A stretch of DNA of 64,000 nucleotides. Source: Deferribacteraceae bacterium UBA6799. Lineage in GTDB: Bacteria; Chrysiogenota; Deferribacteres; Deferribacterales; Geovibrionaceae. The position numbers and the translations under genes were made by a program. Position 1 is the stretch's first letter. Each line of letters starts with the position of its first letter. This document shows, piece by piece, positions 7,684 to 15,960 of the stretch. The notes under the pieces were generated by a model. The model had not been told where the DNA came from. It did no database searches and worked only from the letters and a program-made list of their open reading frames with translations. The DNA is taken from assembly GCA_002452335.1 (NCBI GenBank), contig DKFJ01000010.1, positions 387,559 through 451,558 of the forward strand, read 5' to 3'.

Positions 7684-7878
7684 TTATTTAGGCATATCCT
7701 GCATGGATTGCTCAAGCTGTTTTTCCTGAGTCCATCCGGTGAAAGCAGGAGTATACGCATATACATAGTAAATGCCGAATACTATCAGACCGATAAAAAG
7801 TATCAGCCATCCAAGGGGAAGTGCGTTTTCTGTATCTTCCCTGCTGAATTCTTCAAGATTATCGAATTCTTCTTGCAT
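7684..7878 (-). CDS. ccoP: CcoP N-terminal membrane anchor only (FixP_N domain, no haem domain)
   Basis: Just 64 residues: an acidic N terminus (EEFDNLEEFSREDTENALP), one transmembrane helix (about 22-42, GWLILFIGLIVFGIYYVYAY), and a short polar tail. This is the FixP_N segment that in normal CcoP precedes two cytochrome c domains. Here the frame stops after the anchor and contains no CxxCH motif, and no cytochrome sequence follows before ccoQ. The missing haem domain appears to be attached to CcoO instead. The start is well placed behind GGGAGG, and the frame is clean, so this is not an obvious frameshift product. Confidence 0.82.
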   Translation of the reverse strand: MQEEFDNLEEFSREDTENALPLGWLILFIGLIVFGIYYVYAYTPAFTGWTQEKQLEQSMQDMPK

Positions 7879-7890
7879 TTCGCGCCTCCC

Positions 7891-8778
7891 TTACTGTTTC
7901 AGGCTGTTGATGTAAGAAACAACAGACCATATTTTATCTTTGCTGAGTTTAGCGGCGTATGAGGGCATAGCGCCTTCAAAACCGTTAGCCACTGTCACAT
8001 ATGTGTCAGCGTCAGCGTTTCCTGCCTGTGCGTAGTCCACGATAGAAGCGCCTATATTGCCCTCAGCGTTCTGTCCGTGACATCCTGCGCACTCAGCCTT
8101 GAATATAGCCTGACCCATAGCAACTGCCTCGGGGCTGCTGCCCATAGGGTTCGCCTGCTCAACATTTGCGGGATCAACAACGATGGCCTCTTTCTTAGCC
8201 ACTGATGCGCCGATAACCTGCATATAGGCAACCAGAGCGTCAAGCTGTGTCTGATCTGCCAGAGCAGCCATCTCTTCCTCTGTGTAGGGGAAGCCGTTTG
8301 TGTCCATGTGCGCTTTGATATCAGCGGGGTTCAGCTTCTTAGTCTTCAGCCAGGGATACTTAGGCATGTTAGACTTAGGATAGAACGCCTGAGGGTTTTC
8401 AAAGTGCTGGATGTGCCACTCATCGGGATATTTTCCGCCGATTCTCGCAAGATCGGGACCGGTACGCTTAGAACCCCAAAGGAAGGGTCTGTCATAAGCG
8501 AACTCGCCAGCCTTAGAGAAATCGCCGTATCTCAGGACATCTGCCTTAAGAGGACGTACTGTCTGGGTGTGGCAGTTAACGCAGCCTTCTGACATGTATA
8601 TATCTTTACCTGCCAGCTGAAGAGCTGTGTATGTTGTAAGGTTCTCTGTCTTGGGGTGCATGCCTGATGTAAACATAGGCAAAAACACAGTAACGATAGT
8701 ACCGATAAGCACTGTTACCGCGGCGAGTACGGAGAACACGAGAGCTTTGCTGTAGATCGAGTTTTCATGATTGCTCAT
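7891..8778 (-). CDS. ccoO: CcoO-like cytochrome c subunit fused to a second, CcoP-like cytochrome c domain
   Basis: The 295-residue protein starts with a membrane anchor (about 11-34) and the CcoO domain: haem motif C66VNCH70 followed by TQTVRPL, RTGPDLARIGGKY at about 105-117, and a Met ligand in SNMPKYPW (M138). CcoO normally ends near residue 200. Here a further roughly 85-residue class I cytochrome c domain follows, with C230AGCH234 and a Met ligand in GAMPSY (M271), like the last domain of CcoP. Electrons should pass from a soluble cytochrome through these two c haems to CcoN. GGAGG precedes the start. It lies 11 bases after ccoN and 12 bases before the reduced CcoP gene. Confidence 0.93.
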   Translation of the reverse strand: MSNHENSIYSKALVFSVLAAVTVLIGTIVTVFLPMFTSGMHPKTENLTTYTALQLAGKDIYMSEGCVNCHTQTVRPLKADVLRYGDFSKAGEFAYDRPFLWGSKRTGPDLARIGGKYPDEWHIQHFENPQAFYPKSNMPKYPWLKTKKLNPADIKAHMDTNGFPYTEEEMAALADQTQLDALVAYMQVIGASVAKKEAIVVDPANVEQANPMGSSPEAVAMGQAIFKAECAGCHGQNAEGNIGASIVDYAQAGNADADTYVTVANGFEGAMPSYAAKLSKDKIWSVVSYINSLKQ

Positions 8779-8789
8779 TGTGTGCCTCC

Positions 8790-10190
8790 TTACGCAGCTT
8801 GTTTGGCAAGATCATTGCCTTTTTTGATTGTCATGAGAACATTATACACGAAGAACAGCATACCCACTACGAAGATGATACCGGCTACGGTTCTCATCTG
8901 CCAGTAGGGATAGTTGCGAACGAGTGTTTCCATGAATGTATACTGAAGTGTGCCGTCAGCGGCTGTCATCTTCAGCATGGCTCCCTGCTGGATACCTGTA
9001 ATCCACATGGTGATGGAGAACATAAGCTGTCCGACAAGAACAAGCCAGAAGTGTGTGTTGGCGATTTTTTCGCTGTATATAGTGGTCTTATACATAGCGG
9101 GGATCATATAGTATACTGACGCGCAGATAACCATTGTAACCCATCCCATAGTACCCATGTGAACGTGACCGGGAACCCAGTCGGTGTAGTGGATGAGGGA
9201 TGAGATAACTCTGATACCCTGTGAAGGACCCTGAATGGTCTGAAGACCGTAGAATGTGATACCAACGATGAAGAACTTGGTAAGATACTGAGTTCTCATC
9301 TTAGACCAGTCTCTGTCCACAGTGAAATATCCGTTCACAACAGAACCCCATGACGGAGCGATGAGGAAAAGTGTGAAGGCGATCCCCAGTGTCTGTATCC
9401 AGTCGGGCAGGGGAGTGTACACAAGGTGGTGCGCTCCTGTCCACAGATAAGCGAATATCAGCGACCAGAAAGAGATGATGGAAAGTCTGTGGCTGTAAAT
9501 AGGAAGCCCGGTAGACTTAGGAAGGAAGTAGTAGAACATGGCGAGGATAGGTGTAGTAAAAAGGAAACCTACCGCGTTGTGTCCGTACCACCACTCCACG
9601 TTGGCGCTGTTTACACCGGCAAATACTGAGTAGGATTTGAACAGTGTAGAGGGGATGGCGAGGTTGTTCACAATGTACAGAATAGCGACTGTGATGATAG
9701 TGGCTATAACGTACCAGAGAGAAACGTACATGTTTTTCTCTTTTCTGGTGAATACGTTGCCGAGAACGTTGATGGCGAACAGCACCCAAAGAATGACGAT
9801 GGCGATGTCGATGGGCCATTCGAACTCAGCATATTCCAGTGACTGGTTCATACCGATGAAGAGCGACAGTGTGGCGAGAACCATTCCGGCGTTGAAAAGC
9901 CAAAGATGGAATCTGGCAAGCTTAGGCAGAACCAGAGGACGCTTTGTCAGCCTCATAACGATATAATAAAAAAGACCGAATTCTGCACCGATACCAAGAC
10001 CGTATGCCAGAACATTGGTGTGAAGGGTTCTGAGTCTGCCGTATGAGAAATACTCACCAAAGTTAAGGTTAGCATCCCAAAGCTGGGCAGAGATAAGAAG
10101 ACCGATCACAAGACCAATAACACCCCAGAAGATGGCAGAGAGAACGAATCCCTGCACCGTCTTGTAGTCGTAATGAAACTCGTTGTTCAT
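8790..10190 (-). CDS. ccoN: CcoN, catalytic subunit of cbb3-type cytochrome c oxidase
   Basis: 466 residues, about twelve membrane helices. All expected metal-ligand histidines are visible: H57 in LHTNVLAYG (low-spin haem b), H204 in WWYGHNAVGF and H254-H255 in GAHHLVYTPLPDW (CuB), and H342/H344 in VPGHVHMG (haem b3 and haem b). The protein reduces O2 to water at low oxygen and pumps protons. The gene begins at the base after the stop of the Rrf2 gene, and its GGAGG site lies within the last codons of that gene, so regulator and oxidase are translated from one message. Confidence 0.97.
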   Translation of the reverse strand: MNNEFHYDYKTVQGFVLSAIFWGVIGLVIGLLISAQLWDANLNFGEYFSYGRLRTLHTNVLAYGLGIGAEFGLFYYIVMRLTKRPLVLPKLARFHLWLFNAGMVLATLSLFIGMNQSLEYAEFEWPIDIAIVILWVLFAINVLGNVFTRKEKNMYVSLWYVIATIITVAILYIVNNLAIPSTLFKSYSVFAGVNSANVEWWYGHNAVGFLFTTPILAMFYYFLPKSTGLPIYSHRLSIISFWSLIFAYLWTGAHHLVYTPLPDWIQTLGIAFTLFLIAPSWGSVVNGYFTVDRDWSKMRTQYLTKFFIVGITFYGLQTIQGPSQGIRVISSLIHYTDWVPGHVHMGTMGWVTMVICASVYYMIPAMYKTTIYSEKIANTHFWLVLVGQLMFSITMWITGIQQGAMLKMTAADGTLQYTFMETLVRNYPYWQMRTVAGIIFVVGMLFFVYNVLMTIKKGNDLAKQAA

Positions 10191-10634
10191 TCAGACCTCC
10201 TGCGTTGATTTGAATTTAGAAAACAGTTCCTCACTGTTAAAAAGAAACTCTTTTATCTTAGCCTGTTTCAAGCGTTCCTCCACGTCATTCTGAAGGTTGC
10301 TGAACAGTCTGTTGATCTTGCAAATAGGGAAAAGCTGACATTTATCATTGTTTGAAAGGCAGGTGTTCACACGGGATGAAAAGCCCATGCAGACGAGAAT
10401 ATCGTATACACTGGAGTCGAAGACCTTTTCGGATACGGTGTATCCGCCTTCTTTGCCTGTTTTTGTGTCTACAAAACCGCCCGTCTTCAGACGGTTCATT
10501 ATCTTGACAACTATGGGGCGTGACAGAAACAGGGCAGAGCAAATCTCCTGTATTTTCACTTTTCTCCTCACTGTTGCCAGATACACAATGATGCGTATGG
10601 CATAGTCTTCTTCCCGTAAAATAAACGAATTCAA
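10191..10634 (-). CDS. Rrf2-family transcriptional regulator, probable iron-sulfur sensor of the cbb3 operon
   Basis: 147 residues with an N-terminal winged helix (EDYAIRIIVYLA; SRPIVVKIMNRLKTGGFVDTKTGKEGGY) and three cysteines C92-x6-C99-x5-C105, nearly the spacing of the cluster ligands in IscR and NsrR. A [2Fe-2S] or [4Fe-4S] cluster sensing NO, O2 or redox state is therefore likely; which one cannot be told. The start is TTG at 10634 because the frame has no upstream ATG and its GAGG site is well spaced. The promoter and a perfect palindrome sit directly before it, suggesting autoregulation. It is the first gene of the oxidase operon. Confidence 0.9.
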   Translation of the reverse strand: MNSFILREEDYAIRIIVYLATVRRKVKIQEICSALFLSRPIVVKIMNRLKTGGFVDTKTGKEGGYTVSEKVFDSSVYDILVCMGFSSRVNTCLSNNDKCQLFPICKINRLFSNLQNDVEERLKQAKIKEFLFNSEELFSKFKSTQEV

Positions 10635-10657
10635 TTGTATACCTCTATGGTATACAA
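10635..10657 (-). promoter_or_regulatory. Perfect 23-bp operator palindrome TTGTATACC-N5-GGTATACAA
   Basis: Nine-base arms separated by TCTAT, ending at the base before the TTG start codon. The element covers the -10 box (10654-10659) and the GAGG ribosome site of the Rrf2 gene. Rrf2 regulators bind dyad sites of about this length. The core ATACC-N5-GGTAT recurs at 2025-2039 in the facing operon. Confidence 0.75.
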
Positions 10658-10683
10658 TACCTTGTATGAAATATTTTTGTCAA
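10654..10683 (-). promoter_or_regulatory. Promoter of the rrf2-cbb3 operon
   Basis: TTGACA (10678-10683), 18 bp, TATTGT (10654-10659) on the minus strand. The -35 box is a perfect consensus. The -10 box is inside the operator palindrome. The transcript would have a leader of only about 12 bases before the TTG start. Confidence 0.65.
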
Positions 10684-10711
10684 CAAAAGATGCAAAATGT
10701 CTACAAATTAA

Positions 10712-10987
10712 TTACACATCTTTATGTCTATCAATATCTAACATAAAATCACCTGAACGAAGGTTCGCATATGCCATTTTCAGCCTGTCCATGATGAATT
10801 CGTAGCTGTTCTCATCATGGTTTCTGACACAGTGAGAGCAGTCTTTTATATTTCCGGACCAGACAGGGTCGCCGCCGCAGTCTCTGAAGAAATATAGTGG
10901 GCAGTAGCAGAAGAGACAGTTTTGTCTGTCCAGCTTATGACACGGGTAATACTCGCATTTTTCGTTGGTGAAATGTTTATAGCTCAA
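10712..10987 (-). CDS. Cysteine-rich small-domain protein (probable metal binding)
   Basis: About 91 residues. The pattern KCEYYPCHK...NCLFCYCPLY...CGG...KDCSHC, ending in a helical segment ENSYEFIMDRLK, matches the cysteine-rich small domain family, whose members are thought to bind zinc or another metal but have no settled function. The frame can be opened at TTG 10999, but TTG 10987 is preferred: GGAG lies at the right distance only for it, and the predicted -10 box (11004-11009) puts the transcription start near 10997. It stands alone upstream of the Rrf2 operon on the same strand. Confidence 0.75.
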   Translation of the reverse strand: MSYKHFTNEKCEYYPCHKLDRQNCLFCYCPLYFFRDCGGDPVWSGNIKDCSHCVRNHDENSYEFIMDRLKMAYANLRSGDFMLDIDRHKDV

Positions 10988-11003
10988 TGAACGCTCCAAT
11001 ATT

Positions 11004-11031
11004 ATTGTAACATCGGTATTTTTATAATCAA
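11004..11031 (-). promoter_or_regulatory. Possible promoter of the cysteine-rich protein gene
   Basis: TTGATT (11026-11031), 16 bp, TACAAT (11004-11009) on the minus strand. It is a moderate match; it supports the inner TTG start at 10987. Confidence 0.4.
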
Positions 11032-11059
11032 ATGAATCTGGTCGGTTTTCGGAAAAAGA

Positions 11060-11743
11060 TTATTTTGTTCGTTTGTTCTTGGCTTTCACTTCTCTGCTGT
11101 TCAGCTCTGTGATAACCTCTGTGGCGGTGGTTTTGGCTGTTTTGGAGGTTTCGTCCTTCATATGCTTTGCTAATTTTATAGCTTTCTGTCTGTTCTTTTC
11201 GTCTCTTTTACCTATGTTGCGAAGCGCCCAGCTTACGGCCTTTCTCACATAATTTCTGCTGTCGTCGCACTCGTTCATTATCAGAGTGAAATAGCTGTCT
11301 ATTTCGCTCTCTGTCAGTTCCTTATCTTTCAGCGCCAGATTGGCGATTATAGCGAATCCGGCTCTTTTTACGAATATTTCGTTCTGAACAGCCCATTCAT
11401 AGGCCTTCATTTTCCCCGTTTCAGCTTTATAAGCGATGTTGTTGCAGAATTGGTCGCACAGATCCCATGAATTGATCTCCATGACCCATTTTTCCAGAAG
11501 CTCGGAGCCGCACTGATGTTTGTCCGCTATCATGGTGGCTAGTATGCGTGCCTCGTGCTGTTCCGTATCCCAGAGCTGAAGTGCCAGTTCGTGATTTATT
11601 CGGATATCTTTAGCTATGGAGCGCAGGTCTGCCACCTTTGTTCCGCATGCCTTAGCGGTATTGATGCCTATTTTCGCCATTTCGGCTTTGTTCTCTTCAG
11701 AAGCAAATTCATTTATTTTGTCCAGAGCTTCCTGTAGTGTCAT
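11060..11743 (-). CDS. AlkD-like DNA alkylation repair protein (HEAT-like repeats)
   Basis: 227 residues, all-helical, with the repeated pattern of DNA alkylation repair enzymes: an N-terminal helical bundle (QEALDKINEFASEENKAEMAKIGI), then HEAT-like units such as LATMIADKHQCGSELLEKWVMEINSWDLCDQFCNNIAYK and ESEIDSYFTLIMNECDDSRNYVRKAVSWALRNIGKRD. The WD..D and late Trp-Ala-Leu-Arg features are those of AlkC/AlkD-type base glycosylases that excise alkylated purines. The tail is strongly basic (REVKAKNKRTK). It overlaps the end of the upstream DUF255 gene by four bases (ATGA type), so the two form a small operon with no evident shared pathway. Confidence 0.85.
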   Translation of the reverse strand: MTLQEALDKINEFASEENKAEMAKIGINTAKACGTKVADLRSIAKDIRINHELALQLWDTEQHEARILATMIADKHQCGSELLEKWVMEINSWDLCDQFCNNIAYKAETGKMKAYEWAVQNEIFVKRAGFAIIANLALKDKELTESEIDSYFTLIMNECDDSRNYVRKAVSWALRNIGKRDEKNRQKAIKLAKHMKDETSKTAKTTATEVITELNSREVKAKNKRTK

Positions 11744-13419
11744 AAATTTGAGTACCTCATAAATGTTTTGAAAAGCGTGGGGTGCCCGCCCGGATATTTT
11801 ATCAGTCTGTCGGCACCGAAATCTATAATGCTCTTTTCCACAGGAATCCCCATTATATCTCCCGCTGTGAGCAGGAGACCTATGAACACGCTTATGGAAT
11901 TGGGAATAGAATCGTCAAAAGTGTCTATAACGGTCTTTTCTGTGTCCAGATATATCAGACCGTCTTTGCAGAAGAGCTTCAGCGCCTCGTCAGCGAATGC
12001 GGAAGCCTCTGTCAGGAAGAGCTTTTCCTTAGTGATCTCGAAGAATTTCATGAAGGCGTCTATGGTGAAGGCATAGTCCTCCAGAGTGGTCTGCTCCATC
12101 ACCTCGCCGTGATAGTTGATGCGGAAGAGGCTGCGTCCGTGCATGTGAAAATGTCTCAGCTTGCCCAGCAGGGCGGATGCCTGCTCCATATAATAATCGG
12201 AGCCGGATATCTCGAACATTCTCAGAAGAGCTTTGACAAAAAGCATGTTCTGAGAAAGAATTATCTTGGTATCCTTCGCAGGTTTCTCTTTCAGATTGTC
12301 TGCCTGAATCTTTAAAAAATGCTGTTCCAGACGGACATACTCTTCATAATCGGCGTTGTTCACGGTGATAACGCCCTCTGTGAGGGTTACTGAGTCAGCT
12401 ATCTGTTTAATCTGATCTTCGCTGACCAGATAATAAAATCCCTCAACTAGCTTCAGGTCATCGTCCAGACTGTCGGCATCCATGGCGGATATCAGCCCGA
12501 AGTCCGTATTGAACTCGTGCAGGATGAAATCTATGGTTTTTTCCGCGGTTTTCAGATAAAGGCGGTTGTCCGTCTTTTCAAACATATCCAGAAGAAAACA
12601 TGTGTTCTGGGCGTTGTCATAGAGCATTTTTTCAAAATGCGGCACGCTCCATTTTCTGTCCACCGCATAACGGTAGAACCCGCCGTTCACATGATCGTAT
12701 ATACCTGAAGTACAGAGCCTGTCAGCGGTCAGGTTCATGAAATCCCTGACGAAGAGGTCTGTGTCGTAATATTCCATCATGGCTTCCATAACCGGAATAT
12801 TGGGGAACTTCGCGTCTTTTCCCAGTCCGCCCTGTTCGCTGTCGAACATTTTTGAAAACGACTCGGAGGCGGTGTGAAAGTCAAAGCCGGTCAGCTCTTC
12901 GGATGTCTTATCCGTTACGATGAATTTATCAAAGAACTTGTCATAGTTTTTAGAGTATTTTTCAGCCTCTTTCGGCGTATCCTGATACAGCTTGCCCAGC
13001 TGAACGACTATCTCGGTGAAGGCCGGCAGTCCGTGGGTGGGTTTCGGCGGAAAATATGTGCCGCCGAAGAAAGGACGTCCGTCCGGCAGAGCGAAGATGG
13101 ACAGAGGCCATCCGCCTCTTTTGCCAGTGGCATGCAGATAGAACTGATAACGCTTGTCAACGCTGGGAAATTCCTCTCTGTCTATCTTTACAGGGACGAA
13201 ATATTTATTCAGTATCTCCGCCGCAGTTTCGTTTTCGAACGATTCGTGCGCCATCACATGACACCAGTGGCAGGAAGAATATCCAATGCTGATGAACAGA
13301 GGCTTGTTCAGCTCCATCGCCTTGGCTATGGTCTCTTCAGAGTATGCCTGCCATGCTACTGGATTGTTTTCATGTTGTTTCAGATAAAGACTTTTTTGTT
13401 TACTCAGCTCGTTTTTCAT
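11740..13419 (-). CDS. Thioredoxin-fold DUF255 protein (YyaL/spermatogenesis-associated protein 20 family)
   Basis: 559 residues. The N terminus has the conserved LYLKQHENNPVAWQAYSEE segment, then a thioredoxin-like domain with SSCHWCHVM (C50, C53) and the KIDREEFPSVDKRY and GGWPLSIFALPDGRPFFGGTYFPP blocks. The remainder resembles an (alpha/alpha)6 glycosidase-like barrel. The family has unknown physiological function, with proposals ranging from redox to carbohydrate binding. Most members have 650-700 residues, so this is a short version; the C-terminal part seems reduced but the reading frame is intact. Confidence 0.88.
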   Translation of the reverse strand: MKNELSKQKSLYLKQHENNPVAWQAYSEETIAKAMELNKPLFISIGYSSCHWCHVMAHESFENETAAEILNKYFVPVKIDREEFPSVDKRYQFYLHATGKRGGWPLSIFALPDGRPFFGGTYFPPKPTHGLPAFTEIVVQLGKLYQDTPKEAEKYSKNYDKFFDKFIVTDKTSEELTGFDFHTASESFSKMFDSEQGGLGKDAKFPNIPVMEAMMEYYDTDLFVRDFMNLTADRLCTSGIYDHVNGGFYRYAVDRKWSVPHFEKMLYDNAQNTCFLLDMFEKTDNRLYLKTAEKTIDFILHEFNTDFGLISAMDADSLDDDLKLVEGFYYLVSEDQIKQIADSVTLTEGVITVNNADYEEYVRLEQHFLKIQADNLKEKPAKDTKIILSQNMLFVKALLRMFEISGSDYYMEQASALLGKLRHFHMHGRSLFRINYHGEVMEQTTLEDYAFTIDAFMKFFEITKEKLFLTEASAFADEALKLFCKDGLIYLDTEKTVIDTFDDSIPNSISVFIGLLLTAGDIMGIPVEKSIIDFGADRLIKYPGGHPTLFKTFMRYSNL

Positions 13420-13478
13420 ACCAACACCAAAATTATCATATTAAGACAATATAGAGTTTGCGGAGACATATCAAGGAA

Positions 13479-13509
13479 TAAAAAAAGGGGCGGATATGTT
13501 CCGCCCCTT
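13479..13509 (-). terminator. Rho-independent terminator of the malic enzyme gene
   Basis: On the minus strand AAGGGGCGGA and TCCGCCCCTT form a 10-bp stem (13485-13509) with a five-base loop, followed by a T-rich run (13479-13486). It lies about 110 bases after the malic enzyme stop and before the DUF255 gene. Confidence 0.8.
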
Positions 13510-13615
13510 CCCGGTATGAACACCGGAAATGACTTTGGTGCAAACGCCATGTGATTGTCAAAATGACATTCACTGTTCTATTAATAAAACCATTTAGGTT
13601 CTATTAGCAAGTCAA

Positions 13616-15901
13616 TTATTTATATTTCTGCTTCGCTTTCTCTATAGCGTCCACAACGGCGATGGCTGCCATGTTCACTATTTCGTTCACGTCGCTGCCT
13701 CTCTGGAGGACGTGTACGGAGTGTTTGAATCCCTGCAGAACGGGTCCGATGGCGATACCGCCGCCCAGTCTCCACAGCAGTTTATACGCGCTGTTTCCCG
13801 CCTCCAGGTTGGGGAAGACAAGGATAGACGCGTCTCCCTTGATGTCGGAGAAGGGAAAGGCTTCTTCGGCGATGGGTCTGTAGAGGGCTGTATCCGCCTG
13901 CATGTCGCCGTCTATGATGAGCTGGGGATATCTCTCTTTCACTTTTTTGATGGCTTCTGTGATCTTCTGCGTTCTGGGCAGTTTCACAGATCCGAAGTTG
14001 GTGAAAGAAATCATAGCCACTTTAGGCTCTATCTCAAACTTGGAACATGTATCCGCTGACTGCATGGCTATCTGTGCCAGCACTTCGGCGTCCGGATCGA
14101 TATTGACAGTGGTGTCGGCGCAGAGCACTATTCTATCTTTAAACACCATAAAATACGCGCCTGACGGGCTGGTGTATCCCTCCTGCATGGGGTTGATCTC
14201 CAGCAGGGGGCGGATGGCGTCAGGATAGTTTCTGGAGTATCCGTTCAGCAGACAGTCGGCGTCGCCCTCGCACACCATCATAGCGGCGTAATAGTCGCTG
14301 ATGCGCACCAGTCTTCTGTAGCTTTCGTCATATGTCATGCCCTTTCTCTGGCGCAGGGTGTGAAATCTTCTGGCGTACTGCTCCAGTTTGGTGGAGTAGG
14401 TGGGGTTGACTATCTCGCAGTCGGTCAGATCTATATTGTGCTTTTCCGCCATAGCTTTTATGCGGTCTTCGTTGCCCAGCAGGATGGGTTTGGCGATTCC
14501 TTCCTCCACCATCTTCTGAGCGGCTCTGAGTATCTTTTCCTGTTCGCCTTCGGGCAGGACGAGACGTTTCGGTTTCTGTCTGGCGACAGATATGATGTGT
14601 CTGGTGAATTCCTTGGCGAATGACAGTCTGGATTCCAGATAGTCTTTATATTTTTCAAAACTGGGGATGTCTTTCTGAGCAACTCCGGATTCTATCGCCG
14701 CCTTGGCAACAGCTGGGGCAACCCATGTGAGAACCCTGTGGTCGAAGGGTTTTGGGATGATATATTCCGGTCCGAACTCTATTCTGTCCACACCGTATGC
14801 CTTGCAGACTGATTCCGGCACTTCCTGTCTGGCGAGCTGTGCCAGAGCGTTCACTGCGGCGAGTTTCATATGTTCGTTGATGGCTTTGGCTCTGACGTCC
14901 AGAGCTCCTCTGAATATGAACGGGAATCCCAGAACGTTGTTCACCTGGTTAGGATAGTCGGAGCGTCCTGTCGCCATGATGGCGTCGCCTCTGACCTCTG
15001 CCACTTCTTCCGGGGTTACTTCCGGGTCGGGGTTCGCCATGGCCATGATGATAGGGTTTCTCGCCATGATCTTTATCATGTGTTTACTGACAGCTCCTTT
15101 CTGAGACAGACCGAGGAAAACATCTGCTCCGTCCATTGCCTCTTCCAGAGTGCGTTTGTCAGTGTCCAGCGCGAACTCTTCCTTATATTTGTTCATGCCT
15201 TCCGTGCGTCCGTTATATATGATGCCTTTTGTATCGCACATCATGATATTCGCCTTGTTTCCGCCCACCAGCACTATCAGTTTGCCTATGGCTATTCCTG
15301 CGGCGCCGGCGCCGTTGATTACGATTTTTACCTGATCTATCTTTTTACCCACCAGTTCCAGAGCGTTAGTCAGGGCGGCAACGGCTATAATGGCTGTTCC
15401 GTGCTGGTCGTCATGGAATACGGGTATGTTCAGTTTCTCTTTCAGTGTCTCTTCTATATAGAAGCAGTCGGGAGCTTTGATGTCCTCGAGGTTGATTCCT
15501 CCGAAGGTAGGCTCTATCAGCTCGCATGCCTTGATAACATCGTCAGGGTTCTGGGAATTGATCTCAATGTCGAAAACATCCACATCCGCAAAACGTTTGA
15601 AGAGAACGCCCTTGCCCTCCATAACGGGTTTTCCGGCGGCGGCGCCTATGTTGCCCAGTCCCAGGACGGCTGTTCCGTTGGATACTACTGCCACCAGGTT
15701 TCCTTTTGATGTGTATTCGTATACCAGCTCAGGGTTCTGCTCTATCTCCAGACAGGGCTGAGCCACGCCGGGTGTGTATGCCAGAGACAGGTCCCTCTGC
15801 GTGTAGCAGGGTTTTGTGGGTACTACTTCTATCTTTCCGCTTTTGGGATATTTGTGATAATCGAGAACTTCCTCTTTTGTGATAGCCTTTCTGTTCTTCA
15901 T
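13616..15901 (-). CDS. maeB: NADP-type malic enzyme fused to a phosphotransacetylase-like domain (MaeB type)
   Basis: 761 residues. Residues 1 to about 415 form the malic enzyme part: SLAYTPGVAQPC, KGNLVAVVSNGTAVLGLGNIG, FDIEI, HDDQHGTA and the NAD(P) fold VINGAGAAGIAIGKL. The rest is a phosphate acetyl/butyryltransferase-like domain, usually regulatory, sensing acetyl-CoA in this class. The enzyme decarboxylates malate to pyruvate. The start is ATG 15901, not the in-frame TTG at 15907, because GAGGAGGA is seven bases from the ATG. It has its own promoter (15932-15960) and terminator, so it is monocistronic. Confidence 0.95.
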   Translation of the reverse strand: MKNRKAITKEEVLDYHKYPKSGKIEVVPTKPCYTQRDLSLAYTPGVAQPCLEIEQNPELVYEYTSKGNLVAVVSNGTAVLGLGNIGAAAGKPVMEGKGVLFKRFADVDVFDIEINSQNPDDVIKACELIEPTFGGINLEDIKAPDCFYIEETLKEKLNIPVFHDDQHGTAIIAVAALTNALELVGKKIDQVKIVINGAGAAGIAIGKLIVLVGGNKANIMMCDTKGIIYNGRTEGMNKYKEEFALDTDKRTLEEAMDGADVFLGLSQKGAVSKHMIKIMARNPIIMAMANPDPEVTPEEVAEVRGDAIMATGRSDYPNQVNNVLGFPFIFRGALDVRAKAINEHMKLAAVNALAQLARQEVPESVCKAYGVDRIEFGPEYIIPKPFDHRVLTWVAPAVAKAAIESGVAQKDIPSFEKYKDYLESRLSFAKEFTRHIISVARQKPKRLVLPEGEQEKILRAAQKMVEEGIAKPILLGNEDRIKAMAEKHNIDLTDCEIVNPTYSTKLEQYARRFHTLRQRKGMTYDESYRRLVRISDYYAAMMVCEGDADCLLNGYSRNYPDAIRPLLEINPMQEGYTSPSGAYFMVFKDRIVLCADTTVNIDPDAEVLAQIAMQSADTCSKFEIEPKVAMISFTNFGSVKLPRTQKITEAIKKVKERYPQLIIDGDMQADTALYRPIAEEAFPFSDIKGDASILVFPNLEAGNSAYKLLWRLGGGIAIGPVLQGFKHSVHVLQRGSDVNEIVNMAAIAVVDAIEKAKQKYK

Positions 15902-15931
15902 GGGCAATCCTCCTCGTGTTTCTCTTTATGC

Positions 15932-15960
15932 AGAATAGGGGGTGTTAAACTATAAGTCAA
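15932..15960 (-). promoter_or_regulatory. Promoter of the malic enzyme gene
   Basis: TTGACT (15955-15960), 17 bp, TATTCT (15932-15937) on the minus strand, about 30 bases before the ATG. Confidence 0.65.

Noticed and set aside
13511..13526. CCGGT-N6-ACCGG as a second terminator
   Set aside because: The stem has only five pairs and no T run; the adjacent 10-bp hairpin explains termination.
14870..15709. 279-codon plus-strand frame inside the malic enzyme gene
   Set aside because: Shadow of a strongly conserved gene.
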